From assembly GCA_026397515.1 (NCBI GenBank), contig JAPLUU010000022.1, forward strand, positions 1 to 51,055: 51,055 bases of DNA, written 5' to 3'. Shown piece after piece: positions 1 to 11,666 of the stretch. The stretch comes from a candidate division SR1 bacterium (GTDB lineage: Bacteria; Patescibacteriota; Gracilibacteria; Absconditabacterales; Absconditicoccaceae). The notes under the pieces were generated by a model, which was not told where the DNA came from, ran no database searches, and saw only the letters and a list, made by a program, of their open reading frames with translations. A program made the translations under genes and the position numbers. Within the stretch, counting starts at the first letter, position 1; each line of letters starts with the position of its first letter.

Positions 1-899
1 CTATGAGCTTTTACGCTTCCTGGTTTACAAAGAACTTGTCCTCTTTCGATTTGGTCTTTTTCAATACCTCTCAAAAGCAATCCAACGTTCATACCAGCTT
101 CAGCAGTATCAAATTGTTTGTGGAACATTTCGATTCCTGTAACAACTGTTTTCTTTGGTTCAGCACCAAGTCCAAGAATTTCAAATTCATCATTCATTTT
201 GATAACCCCTCTTTCAATTCTTCCTGTTGCAACTGTACCTCTTCCTTTGATAGAGAATACATCTTCTACTGGCATAAGGAAAGGTTTATCGTTATCTCTT
301 ACAGGAACTGGAATATATTCATCTAATGCTTTGAGAAGATCCCAAACACATTTAGCATCACCAGCTTCATCAGTAGGATTGTTCATAGCTTTAAGAGCAG
401 CTCCTATAATAATAGGAGCATTTGCATCAAATCCATTTTTCTTCAAAACGTCTCTGATTTCTTATCCTACCAATTCAAGTTCATCTGGACCCGCAACCAT
501 ATCGCATTTATTCAAAAATACAACGATTCTAGGAACGTTAACTTGTTTAGCAAGAAGAACATGTTCTCTTGTTTGTGGCATTGGTCCATCAGTAGCAGCT
601 ACTACAAGTATAGCTCCATCCATTTGAGCAGCACCAACGATCATGTTTTTAACATAGTCGGCATGTCCTGGACAATCAATGTGTGCATAGTGTCTTGTTG
701 CACTTTCATATTCTACATGTCTAGTATTAATAGTAATACCTCTTGCTTTTTCTTCTGGTGCATTATCGATTGCATCAAAAGCCATAGATTTAGCAAGTCC
801 TTCAGTAGATAATACTGCTGTCATAGCAGCGGTCAATGTTGTCTTTCCATGATCAACGTGACCAATAGTACCAACATTTACATGAATTTTGTTAGCCAT
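1..899 (-). CDS. tuf: Elongation factor Tu, partial, with in-frame TAA at codon 146
   Basis: EF-Tu carries aminoacyl-tRNA to the ribosome as a GTP complex. The N-terminus holds the GTPase P-loop ([10 protein letters not shown]), switch II ([12 protein letters not shown]) and the NKCD motif. Below codon 146 the same frame continues with EF-Tu domain sequence ([43 protein letters not shown]) to the window edge, so the C-terminus lies outside. Codon 146 (462-464) is TAA, at a position where homologues have Met or an acidic residue. GAA to TAA is one base change. It may be a sequencing or assembly error or a real nonsense mutation. The reading frame on both sides is intact. tRNA genes lie upstream on the same strand. 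Confidence 0.93.
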
Positions 900-1251
900 T
901 AGATAAATATATTAAAAGTTAAAATAAATATACATTTTTAGACAAAAAAAAAGATGTGGACAACCAAGATACAAATTTCGTTTAAGATTGCAAGTGTTTT
1001 TTTAACAATTTTAAACAAAATACTGATTTCGATCGACATGGTAGTCAATAATTTCCGAAGAAATTATGCTATCATTCTTTACGAAACCACAGTGCCGTAC
1101 ATAATTAATCCACAAAGGGACCATTGTATCTACAGCATAGTTTTAGGGTCACCTGGACCTTCAGGGGATATATCGCCAATACGAAGCACCTGTCTATTTG
1201 TTTTGACAATCCACCTAGTCAAAACTTACAATTGTCGAAATCTTCAAAATT
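900..1251. other. tuf upstream region, no gene recognised
   Basis: About 350 bases between tRNA-Pro and tuf. The half next to tuf is very AT-rich, as expected of a leader. The half near 1090-1240 is more mixed in composition and contains a short hairpin (GGTC, five-base loop, GACC, near 1147-1160 on the minus strand). A structured leader or small RNA is possible, but I do not recognise a family and see no convincing protein. Confidence 0.3.
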
Positions 1252-1325
1252 TCGGGGATGCGGGACTCGAACTCGCGACCTCTTGGTCCCAAACCAAGCG
1301 CTCTAGCCATCTGAGCTAATCCCCG
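1252..1325 (-). tRNA. tRNA-Pro (TGG anticodon)
   Basis: Cloverleaf by eye: acceptor CGGGGAT pairs with ATCCCCG, leaving A73. The C1-G72 pair is characteristic of bacterial tRNA-Pro. The anticodon loop TTTGGGA between stems CTTGG and CCAAG gives UGG. The T arm GCGAG/TTCGAGT/CCCGC has one A-C mismatch at 52-62. CCA is not encoded. It lies upstream of tuf on the same strand. Confidence 0.9.
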
Positions 1326-1375
1326 ACTAGACTTGAATTGATATCGACCAATTGTAATGTGAGTTAGTAATGTAA

Positions 1376-1435
1376 TGGTGCCAGGAGACAGAATTGAACT
1401 GTCGACACATCCCGATTTATCGGGACTGCTCTACC
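1376..1435 (-). pseudogene. Partial tRNA-Phe-like copy (3' part with encoded CCA)
   Basis: From the 3' side of the D arm to the encoded CCA this copies the intact tRNA-Phe at 1697-1771. The block at 1377-1409 is identical to the tRNA-Phe 3' end (T arm, 3' acceptor strand, A73, CCA). The anticodon arm differs in sequence but still folds: TCCCGA, loop TAAA, TCGGGA. The 5' acceptor strand and the first half of the D arm are missing, so no normal tRNA can form. The stop codon of the neighbouring GIY-YIG gene lies inside its D-arm remnant (GGTAGAGC). It is a duplicated 3' tRNA part, probably a scar of insertion. Confidence 0.75.
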
Positions 1436-1688
1436 ATAGTCATGACATGAATTCTTCAATAATTTTTCTACTTTTCATTTTCTTTAATTTTCTTTCTGTT
1501 TTTTGAGCTTCTGTTTTTTCTCAATATTCTTTGGAAAACAAAAGTTTTAATGGTCTATAATGTCTTGTAGACTGAACACTTCAAACATTATGCCAATATA
1601 ATCTTTTATCAATATTTTGAGTAGATCAACAATAATAACTGCCATCAGATCTCTCTAAAATATACACATAATACATCTTTGTTTTCAT
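1431..1688 (-). CDS. Stand-alone GIY-YIG nuclease domain protein
   Basis: An 85-residue protein made of little more than one GIY-YIG (URI) domain. It has YYVYILERSDGSYYCGST at residues 6-23 (GIY and YIG elements), the catalytic Arg in DKRLYWHN, and the downstream Glu region EAQKTERKLKK. Several glycines are TGA. Start is ATG 1688; ATG 1676, directly before YYVYIL, is an alternative. The gene sits exactly between intact tRNA-Phe and a partial copy of that tRNA, and its TAG stop lies in the partial copy. Members of this small-protein class (COG2827) are often annotated as putative endonucleases. The context suggests a role in duplicating or invading the tRNA gene, which is inference. Confidence 0.85.
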
Positions 1689-1696
1689 GAAATAAT

Positions 1697-1773
<77 letters not shown>

Positions 1774-1776
1774 ATC

Positions 1777-1853
1777 TGGTGGGCATGGGAGGACTCGAAC
1801 CTCCGACCTCGTCCTTATCAGAGACGCGCTCTAACCAACTGAGCTACATGCCC
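1777..1853 (-). tRNA. tRNA-Ile (GAT anticodon), CCA encoded
   Basis: Acceptor GGGCATG pairs with CATGCCC, then A73 and encoded CCA. Anticodon loop CTGATAA between CGTCT and GGACG reads GAU. T arm GGAGG/TTCGAGT/CCTCC. It lies a few bases upstream of tRNA-Phe on the same strand, probably in one transcript. Confidence 0.94.
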
Positions 1854-2019
1854 GTAGCATTATAAGATATTTTGTGAATACGAAAAAAACAAATCTGGTT
1901 GACTATATAACAATCTCATTTTCAATTTCAAGTAAAAAAGAGTTAAAAAGAATTAGTGACAATAGTAATTTCGAAAAATCAATGCATAAAAAAAAATCTT
2001 GCCAATATTTGAGAGGTTT

Positions 2020-2144
2020 TCCTTGAAAAATATGTTTCAGTATTTTTCATTGAAAAATGGGTAAAATTAAGTCCATAAAAAAGTTCTCAAAAATTTGATT
2101 TATCAAATTTTAATAAGTAGTAAAAAAGTTCTCAAAAATTTGAC
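2020..2144 (+). repeat. Leader repeat, copy 1 (upstream of the 1245-aa surface protein)
   Basis: An AT-rich leader whose core (2093-2144) contains TTTGATTTATCAAATTTTAA, then AATAAGTAGTAAAAAAGT and CTCAAAAATTTGAC. The same core occurs at 6057-6110 and 6188-6242 before the next giant gene. The preceding sequence around AAAATATGTTTCA and AAATTAAGTCCA is shared as well. Its last bases supply the -35 box of the promoter. The rest of 1854-2202 holds no recognisable gene. Confidence 0.8.
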
Positions 2145-2167
2145 AAGAAAACATTTCTGAGTATAAT
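2140..2167 (+). promoter_or_regulatory. Consensus sigma70-type promoter of the 1245-aa surface protein
   Basis: TTGACA (2140-2145), a 16-base spacer, TATAAT (2162-2167), 35 bases before the ATG. The -35 box is the end of the leader repeat. The neighbouring giant gene has the same boxes and spacing. Confidence 0.8.
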
Positions 2168-2202
2168 TATAGTACTTCTTTTATTGATACGGCATAAGAT
2201 CA

Positions 2203-5200
2203 ATGAGACATAGAAAATCACTACTATTATTTTTGGCTTTACCACTCATTGTATTGCTGTGCACCAAGGCATTTGGTCAAGGAGTATGGAATAATGATAA
2301 TTTTCTTGATACTACATTTTGGGATGCAAGTCCAAGTACAGGAGATATCATTGCCGCTCTCTATGGAGATGGGAGTGGATGAGTAGATACAACTGCATAT
2401 ACCCAGACACGATCTAGTATCTCTTGTGAGACAGGGAACATGTCCGTGGAATATATCACACCAGGAGAAGATACGTTACCAGAAAATTTATCAGATAATA
2501 CAATCTATGTCTTGGAAGCAGGAGACTATACGACGACTACAGAAAGAACCCTCTGAACCTGTACAGCTATACTAGGAAAATGAACGGTAAATATAACGGC
2601 TAATTTTACTACAGATAATGCACTAATTTCTAGTTCTAGTAAAATAAATATAATCGTCGACAATCTTATATTGGATAGGAATGATTATACGTACTTAGGA
2701 CATACCCATACCGACGTCATCCGTATATCATATACGCCTTCTGTCACCATACATAGTACTCAAACTCATAATGGTCGAAATGGCATACTCTTTGATCATT
2801 CAAACTATGGAACGGTAGTTAATGCAAATAGCTATCATAATTCAGCATCAATGGACTATTCTAGTAATCTAGCAGCTGGGATTTGATTTAAATATTCACA
2901 TTACTGAAAAGTAATCAATTCTCAGACTAGCTACAACAACGATGCGCAAACAACAGTTGGGATCTGATTCTACAATTCAAACTACGGAACTGTTCATGAT
3001 AGTCATAGCACCAGAAATGGTGGTCCAGCAATATGGTTCTACTATTCTGACTATGCAACAATAGATGGGAATAATGCAAGCAAAGGGAGTAATAGTTTCG
3101 ATACGTGTTCTCAGGATCAAACAAACAATATAGGTATTACCTTAAGAAATTCGAGATATGCATCAATACATAATAATACTACTGATAGGCTATGTATATC
3201 GAATTCCAATTATACAATGTTTAATAATAATTATAGTAATTCTTTATCTGTTACATATTCTCACAATAGTGAAATTAGTAATAGTATCGTATCTAATGGA
3301 TATGGTATTGTGATCTCCGACTCCTCACATGTGATTGTAAATAATACTCAAAGCTTCAACAACGCGACTAGTTATTCTGATTATGATTATACAATGGGGA
3401 TTTCCTTTTTTAATTCTCCCTATGGGATCGTAAACAATTCTCAGAGTCATAATAATTATGGATGAATAATATTTTCCTACGATTCACAGTATGGTGTCAT
3501 ACATAATTCTCAAAGTTATAATAATACGACTGAAGGGATAAAAATCGATAATTCATCCTATGGTACTCTCATACATAATGTCCAAAGCTACAACAATGGG
3601 ACCGTAGGCATAAATTTCTGAAATGATGGATATCAGAATACAAAATACTATGGACAGAATAAGGTTTTTGGTAATGTAACGAATCTATCAATGGTGAGTA
3701 GTCCTATCACCTGATCTGATGGACTTCTTGGATGGGACAATGGAGTATTAGACACATCACCTACTATGTCACGAGATTATGTCACTAACCCCCTAAATGT
3801 ATCTGGTACCTATCTCTTAAGTCGATCACAAACATTTACATGAATGAGGGGACAGAAAGTCTCTGTCGTTTTTACTTGATGAGCACAATACAGCTTCGGA
3901 AGTGGAATACTTCTACAACAGCCTCCTGTATTTTATAGTGGAGCAGATCTTATGTTTTCTGGTACATATACAACATGAGCTTATATCGGATGATCCGTCC
4001 TCCAAGCTACGGGAGATTTACTTAATAATTTATGAGCATATATATATAATCAAATAACTACGGTTGTTGTGACATGAATCGCACATAACCCAGCAACACT
4101 TTACAATCTTTATGGAAATATTATTTCTGCGGTGACGGGAGTATCTAGCAATACAAGTGTTTCTATCACACTCTCTTGATCTATGAATAGTAATATCATC
4201 ACCCAGATATATGATCCTATAAATAACTTTGCCACACACTTTGTCAAAAAGTTTGATATGAATACCGTACCACCTACCGTGGGTACCTGATATATTTCTA
4301 CATGAACTACATGATATGCTAACTCAAATTATTACTATACTTGAACAATTAGCGTCAGAGCAAACGTAAGTGATGCTATAGTATGACTAAGCGGAGCTAC
4401 CTGTGAATACTCACTATGAACTGGTTGGTCCAGCGCTACGTATCATACTACTTACTGTGAAGTCAGCAATCTCAATCTTCAAACAAATATTGCTATTAGA
4501 TTTAGAATTACCAATCTAGTAAATAATGTATGAACATGAGGTATCTGAATATATCTCTATGATACTGCTCCACCTACCTGATGAAGCGTAACGATAAACA
4601 ATAATACTACCTATACCACTGGATGAAATGTTACACTCACCATGAACTGCCCTGTAGATACAGGTATCTGATGAGTACAAATAGCCTATGGCAATACGAG
4701 CTGAGCATCCAACTGGACCTCCTGTTGATCAAAATCATTAGATCTTTCTGCTGGAGACTGAGTAAAAACCGTCTATATGAGAGCTAAAGATGCTTGGGGT
4801 AATATATCATCAGAATATACAGACACCATTATACTAGATACCCAGAAGCCGACTGCACAAATTCAATATACTATTCCAACAGCAACGTATCATGATGTCG
4901 TAGCAACACTTTCTGGAAGCGAGACGCTTGTAGGACAAAACACAACTGAACATACATTCACGAGCAACTGAACTTTCTTATTTACCTTCTTCGATCTTGC
5001 AGGAAATACAGGTAGTGCAACTGCTACCGTTAATCGAATTGATAAAACACCTCCTACCTTCTCATGAGCTATTACGTGATCCGGTACTGTACGTGAACTA
5101 CATATCTATTTTGCTGATGACGTTACGTGAGTTACTGCAAAACTTAATGGAGAAAATTATATCAGCGGAAGCCCAATCACTGGTACAAGTACATATGTTT

Positions 5201-5940
5201 TGGCCATAATCGATCAAGCATGAAATGCTATTTATGAAATATTTGCAACGAATTTTGCTCCATGAATAGTTAACCCGGTAATTATTACACAAACAACAAA
5301 CAATAATTGATGAGGTACCCGAATAATAAAGGACAATTGTCCCAATGGAGATTTCTCTTCTTGATATTATGATGGTAGCTGCGGGACAGTGCATTGATCT
5401 GCTTCTACTTGTAGCATTGAAAATTCTTCATATACTACAGAATATAATATATCGTATGTTTGGGCATGTGGACTATGAATAACAACACAACCTACTATCC
5501 AACAAGCCAATCTAGACTCTCTTATTCAGAGAAAAATTTTGGCAAAGATGTTAAGTCAATTTGCTATTAAGGTCATTTGAAAAACTCCAGACACTACTAA
5601 GTCATGTATATTCACTGATATTTGATCTCAGACGCAGGAGATGAAAAATTATATCAAACTAGTTTGTCAGCTATGACTTATGTGATATCATGGAGATGGA
5701 GTGACACAAAAAGATGTATTTAATCCAGACAATACATTAACGAGAGCTGAGTTTGGTACTACGCTTTCTAGATTGATATGGTGAACAAAATATGCCAATG
5801 GCAATCCGTATTATAGTAAACATTTGTCTGCACTCAAAGAACACAATATTATGACACTCATCAGCACTCCTTCTATCCAAGAAAAAAAATGATGGGTATT
5901 GCTTATGATGCATAGGGTATATGAATATATTATAAAGTAA
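2203..5940 (+). CDS. Giant secreted beta-helix protein with C-terminal SLH-like domain
   Basis: A 1245-residue protein under code 25, with dozens of TGA glycines. A signal peptide is visible at residues 1-26 (basic MRHRK, a Leu-rich core, AFGQ). From about residue 150 to 510 short repeats of the type SHNNYG, SYGTVVNA and NSQSYNN recur about every 20-25 residues, as in right-handed parallel beta-helix proteins. Ig-like segments rich in Thr/Ser/Gly follow (DTQKPTAQIQYT, IDKTPPTFSG). The C-terminal ~115 residues resemble an S-layer homology domain (FTDIGSQTQEM, FNPDNTLTRAEFGTTLSRLI). It is probably surface-anchored and may act in host attachment; binding partners are unknown. It is followed by a strong terminator and a second giant gene with a related leader. 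Confidence 0.88.
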
Positions 5941-5960
5941 ATACTATATATGAAATAAAA

Positions 5961-5983
5961 AAAAACCGCTCAAGCGGTTTTTT
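5961..5983 (+). terminator. Rho-independent terminator after the 1245-aa gene
   Basis: AAACCGCT, loop CA, AGCGGTTT followed directly by a T-run. Confidence 0.9.
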
Positions 5984-6056
5984 CACAAAAACAATTAATA
6001 ATTTTTTTTACAAATATTTTTTTACTCACTTTAGCATATAAAAAAAATCCCCTAAA

Positions 6057-6242
6057 TATTTGATTTATCAAATTTTAATAAGTAGTAAAAAAAGTCCTCA
6101 GAAATTTGACCTCTTCATTCTTTAAAAATATGTTTCAATAATTTTAATTGAATGATGAGTCAAATTAAGTCCAAATAAAAGTCCTCAGAAATTTGATTTA
6201 TCAAATTTTAATAAGTAGTAAAAAAGTCCTCAAAAATTTGAC
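6057..6242 (+). repeat. Leader repeat, copies 2 and 3 (upstream of the 1728-aa surface protein)
   Basis: Two tandem copies of the core found at 2093-2144, at 6057-6110 and 6188-6242, separated by a segment that matches 2025-2080. Each contains TTTGATTTATCAAATTTTAA followed by AATAAGTAGTAAAAAA and ends in AAATTTGAC. The last copy runs into the -35 box. No gene was found in 5984-6302. Confidence 0.8.
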
Positions 6243-6265
6243 AAATATATTTTTTGGGTTATAAT
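6238..6265 (+). promoter_or_regulatory. Consensus promoter of the 1728-aa surface protein
   Basis: TTGACA (6238-6243), 16 bases, TATAAT (6260-6265), 38 bases before the ATG. Spacing is identical to the promoter at 2140-2167. Confidence 0.8.
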
Positions 6266-6302
6266 ATATAATATTATAATTTATTTTATTATAGATTTCC
6301 TC

Positions 6303-9300
6303 ATGAAATCCAAAAAAAAATTGTTTTTATTTAATAATTCCTCTCTCATGAAAAATGTTCACAAGCACATTACTTCGCTTGGCGATTTTTATATGAGACA
6401 TCGAAGAATGTTCGTTATGGTAAAAGTTGTCATACTTGCATGAATCATGACATTTGCTTTTTCTATACAAAACGATAATGGCAAAATTGTCTATCATGGA
6501 GCTGCTAGCACATATGCGGATTCATTATGTGGAAATGGAAAATGTGATAACAATACTGCATATTGTAGTCTAAGTTATACTGATTGTACAAAAATTAATA
6601 CAGGTAGTTGTGCCGGAATAACATGATGTTCCGTCGATAGCAAAAGTGTGAGTACTTGTGCAGGGACTATTTTCAGTTGTTCTGCTATTATAGATAGCAC
6701 TGTATGTAGTGATGTTTGATGTAATCGAAAAAATAATACTTGTAATGTACCTCTCGATAGCAAAGGAAATCCAATTTCTGAAACTTGTGATTCTCGTTCA
6801 GCAGCTCAATGTACTGTACTCAAGAATAAAAATATTGGGACTTGTTCTCCATCAGTCATAACTACTGAATCTTGTATTGGCACCATATCTACACCAAAGA
6901 ATGAAAATGATTGTATTAATTTAAATAATACACCTTTTGCCCCTACAACTAAACGATACCCTGAATATATAGAAAACCAATCTTCTTGTGCTATAGACTG
7001 TACTTCTAGTATTGCAGCCTGTATGGGAAACTGAGCAGAAGTTTTCTGAAAAGGATCATGTGAAGAACTTACTATAAATTATCCTGAAACATCATGTGCA
7101 ATGTACCATTCATCTTCGTACCAATGTGCGTATGATAGTAAAAATAACAAATGCATGGATTGAGTTTCTTGTAAAGCTACACCTACACAAATATGTGGTA
7201 ATGGAAAAGAAGAATGAACTGAAGTTTGTGATAATGGAGTAAATAATTCAGACACTAATCGATGAGCATGTAAAACTGATTGCAAAAGTCGAGTCATACC
7301 ACCAACTTGTACATGAACACATGTATCTACAATGTTCTGTAGTGATATAGCCACAGCAAATCCAAAAACTGACTGTGCAAATTATTATAACATGATGAAT
7401 CAACAATGTACGTATGATAGTGCAAATAATAAATGTATGAATAGTACTAGTTGTATGGTGCCAGCTATCCCCACTCCGATAAATATATGACTCTCTACTA
7501 CTATCTGTTCTGGAGTTACAGAAATTCCTGAATCAGAATGTGTACAGTTAATCAACTTGTATAATAGTACAAGTGGCTCAAATTGGACTAATTCTAACAA
7601 CCGATGAAACACAGGAAATATCTGTCGAAACGGATGATCAAAATGATTTGATTATAGTGGAGCCTACTATACAGGAAATATGAGCGGACGATATGGTATC
7701 ATGTGTATAGATAATCATGTAGCTGGATTAGCATTCAAAGACAATAATCTTGTCGGAAATTTTGATGTAGATTTTTATCAACTTCCCAACCTTGTTGGAC
7801 TGGCCATTCCAGGAAACACAGGTCTAGAAACAATTAGTCCATCTATTAGTGGAGCACAATCACTGACTATACTTAAACTTGATGGATGAATGGGAGAATT
7901 TCCAGCTGGTATTGCATATTTGCAAAACTTAGAATATATTCGAGTAGATAATTTTGGAGTGGATGATATGCGATATATTCCATGATTATTTCCTAAACTT
8001 AAATGAATCTCTCTTGTAGGAAATCATTTGATTACCGTATCTGGAGCACTAGCAACACTACGACCAAATTTAGAATATGTTGATCTCTCAAATAACTGTA
8101 TCGACACTAGCACATTAAGTGCATCACTAATTAGCTTTATCAACGATAAACAAGCAGAAACTAATCCTGATCGAGCAAGTCAACAAAATAATTGTAAAAT
8201 TACTGTCACTTGTGGAAACGGAATAATGGAATGAACAGAAAACTGTGATAATTGAAGTAACAACGGACACCTATGATACTGTAATGCTACATGTAATGGA
8301 TATACACCATCAGAAACTTGTGGTAATTATGCATGTGAATCGAGAGGTGGTAATTGCTGGAGCAACTTTGGCTGTACTCAGTTAAATACTGGTTCTTGTT
8401 CTACGGTACCTGGATGTACAATCGCCCCTACAAATGTCTATGCCTGTACAGGAACAACTTTTAGTTGTAGTACTATCAAAGATCAATGATCTTGTCAAAG
8501 TATTGGTTGTGACCGGAATAAAGATAATTTAAAATGTTCTGATAGTGATAGCAAAGGAAATACTGTGTCTCAACAAACATGTTCTACTCTCTCAGAACAG
8601 CAATGTAGCGCTGCCAAAAAATATAGTATAGGAGATTGTTCACAAGCTGTAGTTGGAACTAAAGATATTTGTGAATGATGATTACTATTACCCAACAATC
8701 AATCTGACTGTGATGCATTAAATAAAATTGTAACTAAACTTGGATACATTGTTGGTCGAACACCTTGATATAGTGAGGATGTAAATACATGTACACAAGA
8801 TTGTGGTTCTGTCTGCGGAAATGGAGTGAAAGACTGAACAGAATATTGTGATAATGGTATAAAAAACTCAGATACTCAACCAGGTGCATGTAATACAAAA
8901 TGTACTAGTTATACACCTATAACCCTTTCTTGTGGAAACAATATAATAGAAGGAGGAGAAGCTTGCGATGACGGAATGAATAATGGTAAGCCAGGACAAT
9001 GTAACAAGACATGTAATGGACGAGAAACACTTAATCTCTTCTGTGGAGACGGTATGTGTAGATCTTCATGTTCATTGACTGGTTCACTAACATGTGCAAA
9101 CCTTAATAGTATCAATGGATGAAAAGATTTATGTACTGCACTCGGATGTTCTCTCCAATATTTAGATAATTCTAACTGTGAAGGTACCGTAAGTTGTTCT
9201 GATATTACTCCAGAAAAATTTTGGTGATCACTAGAAGGTGCTGAAAAATATTGTAGCATCGCATGATGTGGTTGGGATAAAACGAAATCAGTATGTACAC

Positions 9301-11489
9301 TTCCAAAAGATAACAAAACACCTAGCTGTGGTAATATTGGAGTTTCCTTATGACTTACTAACACTACAGAATATTGTCCAAGATTGCCTGGATGTAATTT
9401 ATTTAAGAATAACAAAACACCAAATACTATCTGTGTATGAGGTATTTTACCTAGAGCAGACAAACTCAACCAGACACAATGTAAAACCCTAGAATGAACA
9501 CGAAATACAGAAGATGTGGCAAGTTGTAATGTTGATTGTAAATGAATATGTAGTGGTTCACCAACAGACAATAAAAAATGTAATGAACTTTCTGTTGCAG
9601 AATGTACTAATACCTATGCTCTAGGTGAGGGTGTTAATGGAATAAATTGTGTCGTTCAAGAAGAAAAATGAAAACAAATATGTACTAATGGACAGTATGC
9701 ATGTACCACGTGTGGTAATAAGATTTGTGATGGTAATGAGTCAGAAAATTCTTGTCCGAGCGATTGTTTGGGTGAAGTTGACTGGCCAAAAATATTATAT
9801 TCTTCTAGTGCACCAAAAGATGGAAGTTTAATAACAGGTAAGGTAGACGTAAGTGTGTATCTTCCACCACACAAAAATTGTCAAATCATTAATAATGATA
9901 AGGAACGATCATATAGTTTCAAATACAATGGGTATTATATATTCCAAGTAAATTGTCCTTGGTTTGATAAGCCTTGGGATCTTGTAGCTAAAGTATATTG
10001 GTTACAAGGAGATACTATCGGAGCAATTAATACCAAAGATATTGCTTCAGGTACTTCTGGATCAAATATTTACTATGAAAATAAGGCAAACCTTATGACA
10101 GATGTTACAACAAACACTACGATGGCCACAACAACCAAAAAATATATTTATGAACAAGCACTAAACACATCTGCTTCTCCAAGTACAACTGCGCCACAAG
10201 TTAGTAAGGAAATTGTCTTAAGTAAAAACATATCATTTTTCAATGATCCTAAAGTATATCAAAAAGTTTTGCTTGAGGGAAATCTTACCAATGCAACAGC
10301 TACCCAAGCAACACTTACTATACCTGCTGATGTGACAATAAAATCTGAAACAAATGGAACACAGACTGACTTCAAGGGAGTACTTGTTGCTCCGACAACA
10401 GTTACCTGATCTATCTTGAATGCTTTTTCATCTTCATCAGGGGTAGAAAATGTAGATACAGTAATCAAAGTGGGAGATCAAAATAACAGTAAACTGGTTG
10501 CAGTAGATGGTTCTGGAACAACAACAGAGTTTAGTCTTACCATAGAAACGAAGGCACAAGTAGGATCAACCATCCAAGTATATTCTTCTCAAGATGGTAA
10601 AACACGAACGTATTATGGAGAAGGTATTGTCAAAACTGATGGAATAATCAACTATATAATTGTATCAGTACCTCACTTGACCTACTATGGAATTACTACT
10701 CCAACATCAGAAGAGAATCCTGAATGATGACAAGAAGAACCTGGTACTAATAATGGTGGAAACACTAATCTTGGTGGTGGCTGAGGTGGTGGATATTCCG
10801 CACTAATTAAAGATATTTGTCCAGCACAAAGAGATTGCTCATCTGGTTATTATGATCATCTCTGTGGATCGTGCCCTACAACAGGAACAGAAATACATCC
10901 TTCTGCAAATCCTTATTGTCCTAAATATTCACGTGAATTAAATCAAGCATATAGTTTCGCTTTTGATAATAGCATTACCACTATCGATGATTGTGACAAA
11001 GTAAATCTTGATGGTCAATTATTGAGATCTCATATGGCGAAGATGATAAGTAATTTTGCAATAACAACACTTGGATTGAAACCAAATACATGAACAGTGT
11101 GTAATTTTACTGATATGAGCAAGGAATCTGATGAGATGAAATTCTATAGTAAAATAGCATGTCAACTTGGTTTGATGGGTATGAACGATCAGTGAATAAT
11201 TAATGGAACATTCAATCCAAATGAAACAGTAACGAGAGCTCAATTTGGTACAGTTCTTTCTAGACTTATTCGACAGAACGAAAATAATGGTGGTGTTCCT
11301 TATTATACAAAGCATTTACAAGCATTAAAGACTGCTGGTATAATGACCAAAATAGATGAACCTAATGCCAAAGAATTAAGATGATTTGTGATGGTGATGT
11401 TACAGAGAGTAACGAGTCAGGTTTCTCCTACGGAAAATTGAAGCAAGACATTACGAGAATTGGTCAAAGACTTCTTCAGAAAAAAATAA
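6303..11489 (+). CDS. Giant Cys-rich surface protein with LRR region and SLH-like C-terminus
   Basis: A 1728-residue protein under code 25. One hydrophobic segment near residues 36-55 (VMVKVVILAGIMTFAF) looks like a signal or anchor. Many Cys-rich modules follow. Four have the pattern CGNGxxEGxExCDNGxxN, near residues 298, 637, 838 and 877, like the Cys-rich repeats of myxobacterial surface proteins. A leucine-rich-repeat-like region lies near residues 410-630 (LPNLVGLAIPGNTGLETI, LRPNLEYVDLSNNCID). A Gly-rich linker (mixed GGN and TGA codons) follows near residue 1480. The last ~130 residues resemble an SLH domain (FTDMSKESDEM, FNPNETVTRAQFGTVLSRLI), matching the upstream giant protein. It is probably an adhesin-like cell-surface protein. 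The high Cys content implies disulfides formed outside the cytoplasm. Confidence 0.88.
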
Positions 11490-11512
11490 ATACTATTCCA
11501 CAATAAAAAATT

Positions 11513-11544
11513 AGAGATCTGTTAAAACAGGTCTCTTTTTTTTT
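11513..11544 (+). terminator. Rho-independent terminator after the 1728-aa gene
   Basis: GAGATCTG, loop, CAGGTCTC (one G-T pair) followed by nine T. Confidence 0.88.
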
Positions 11545-11666
11545 ATAAGATAAAAACAAACAACTCTACCTATAAAAAAAACAGCAAGACAAAAGCAGTA
11601 AAATTTACTTGTTTCAAAAAAAGAAATAGGTAAATACTAAGTAAGCATCTTATTTTTCCATGAACC

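Noticed and set aside
1376-1435. A functional extra tRNA
   Set aside because: The 5' acceptor strand and first D-arm half are missing.
2020-6242. CRISPR array from the repeated leader
   Set aside because: Only three copies, irregular spacing, no spacers of constant length and no cas genes.
8909-9571. A 220-codon frame on the minus strand
   Set aside because: Antisense to the Cys-rich protein, no family character; TGT/ACA-rich coding sequence leaves the opposite strand open.
2203-11489. Many short genes or pseudogenes in the giant-protein region
   Set aside because: They arise only if TGA is read as stop; with TGA as Gly two continuous proteins with coherent domains result.
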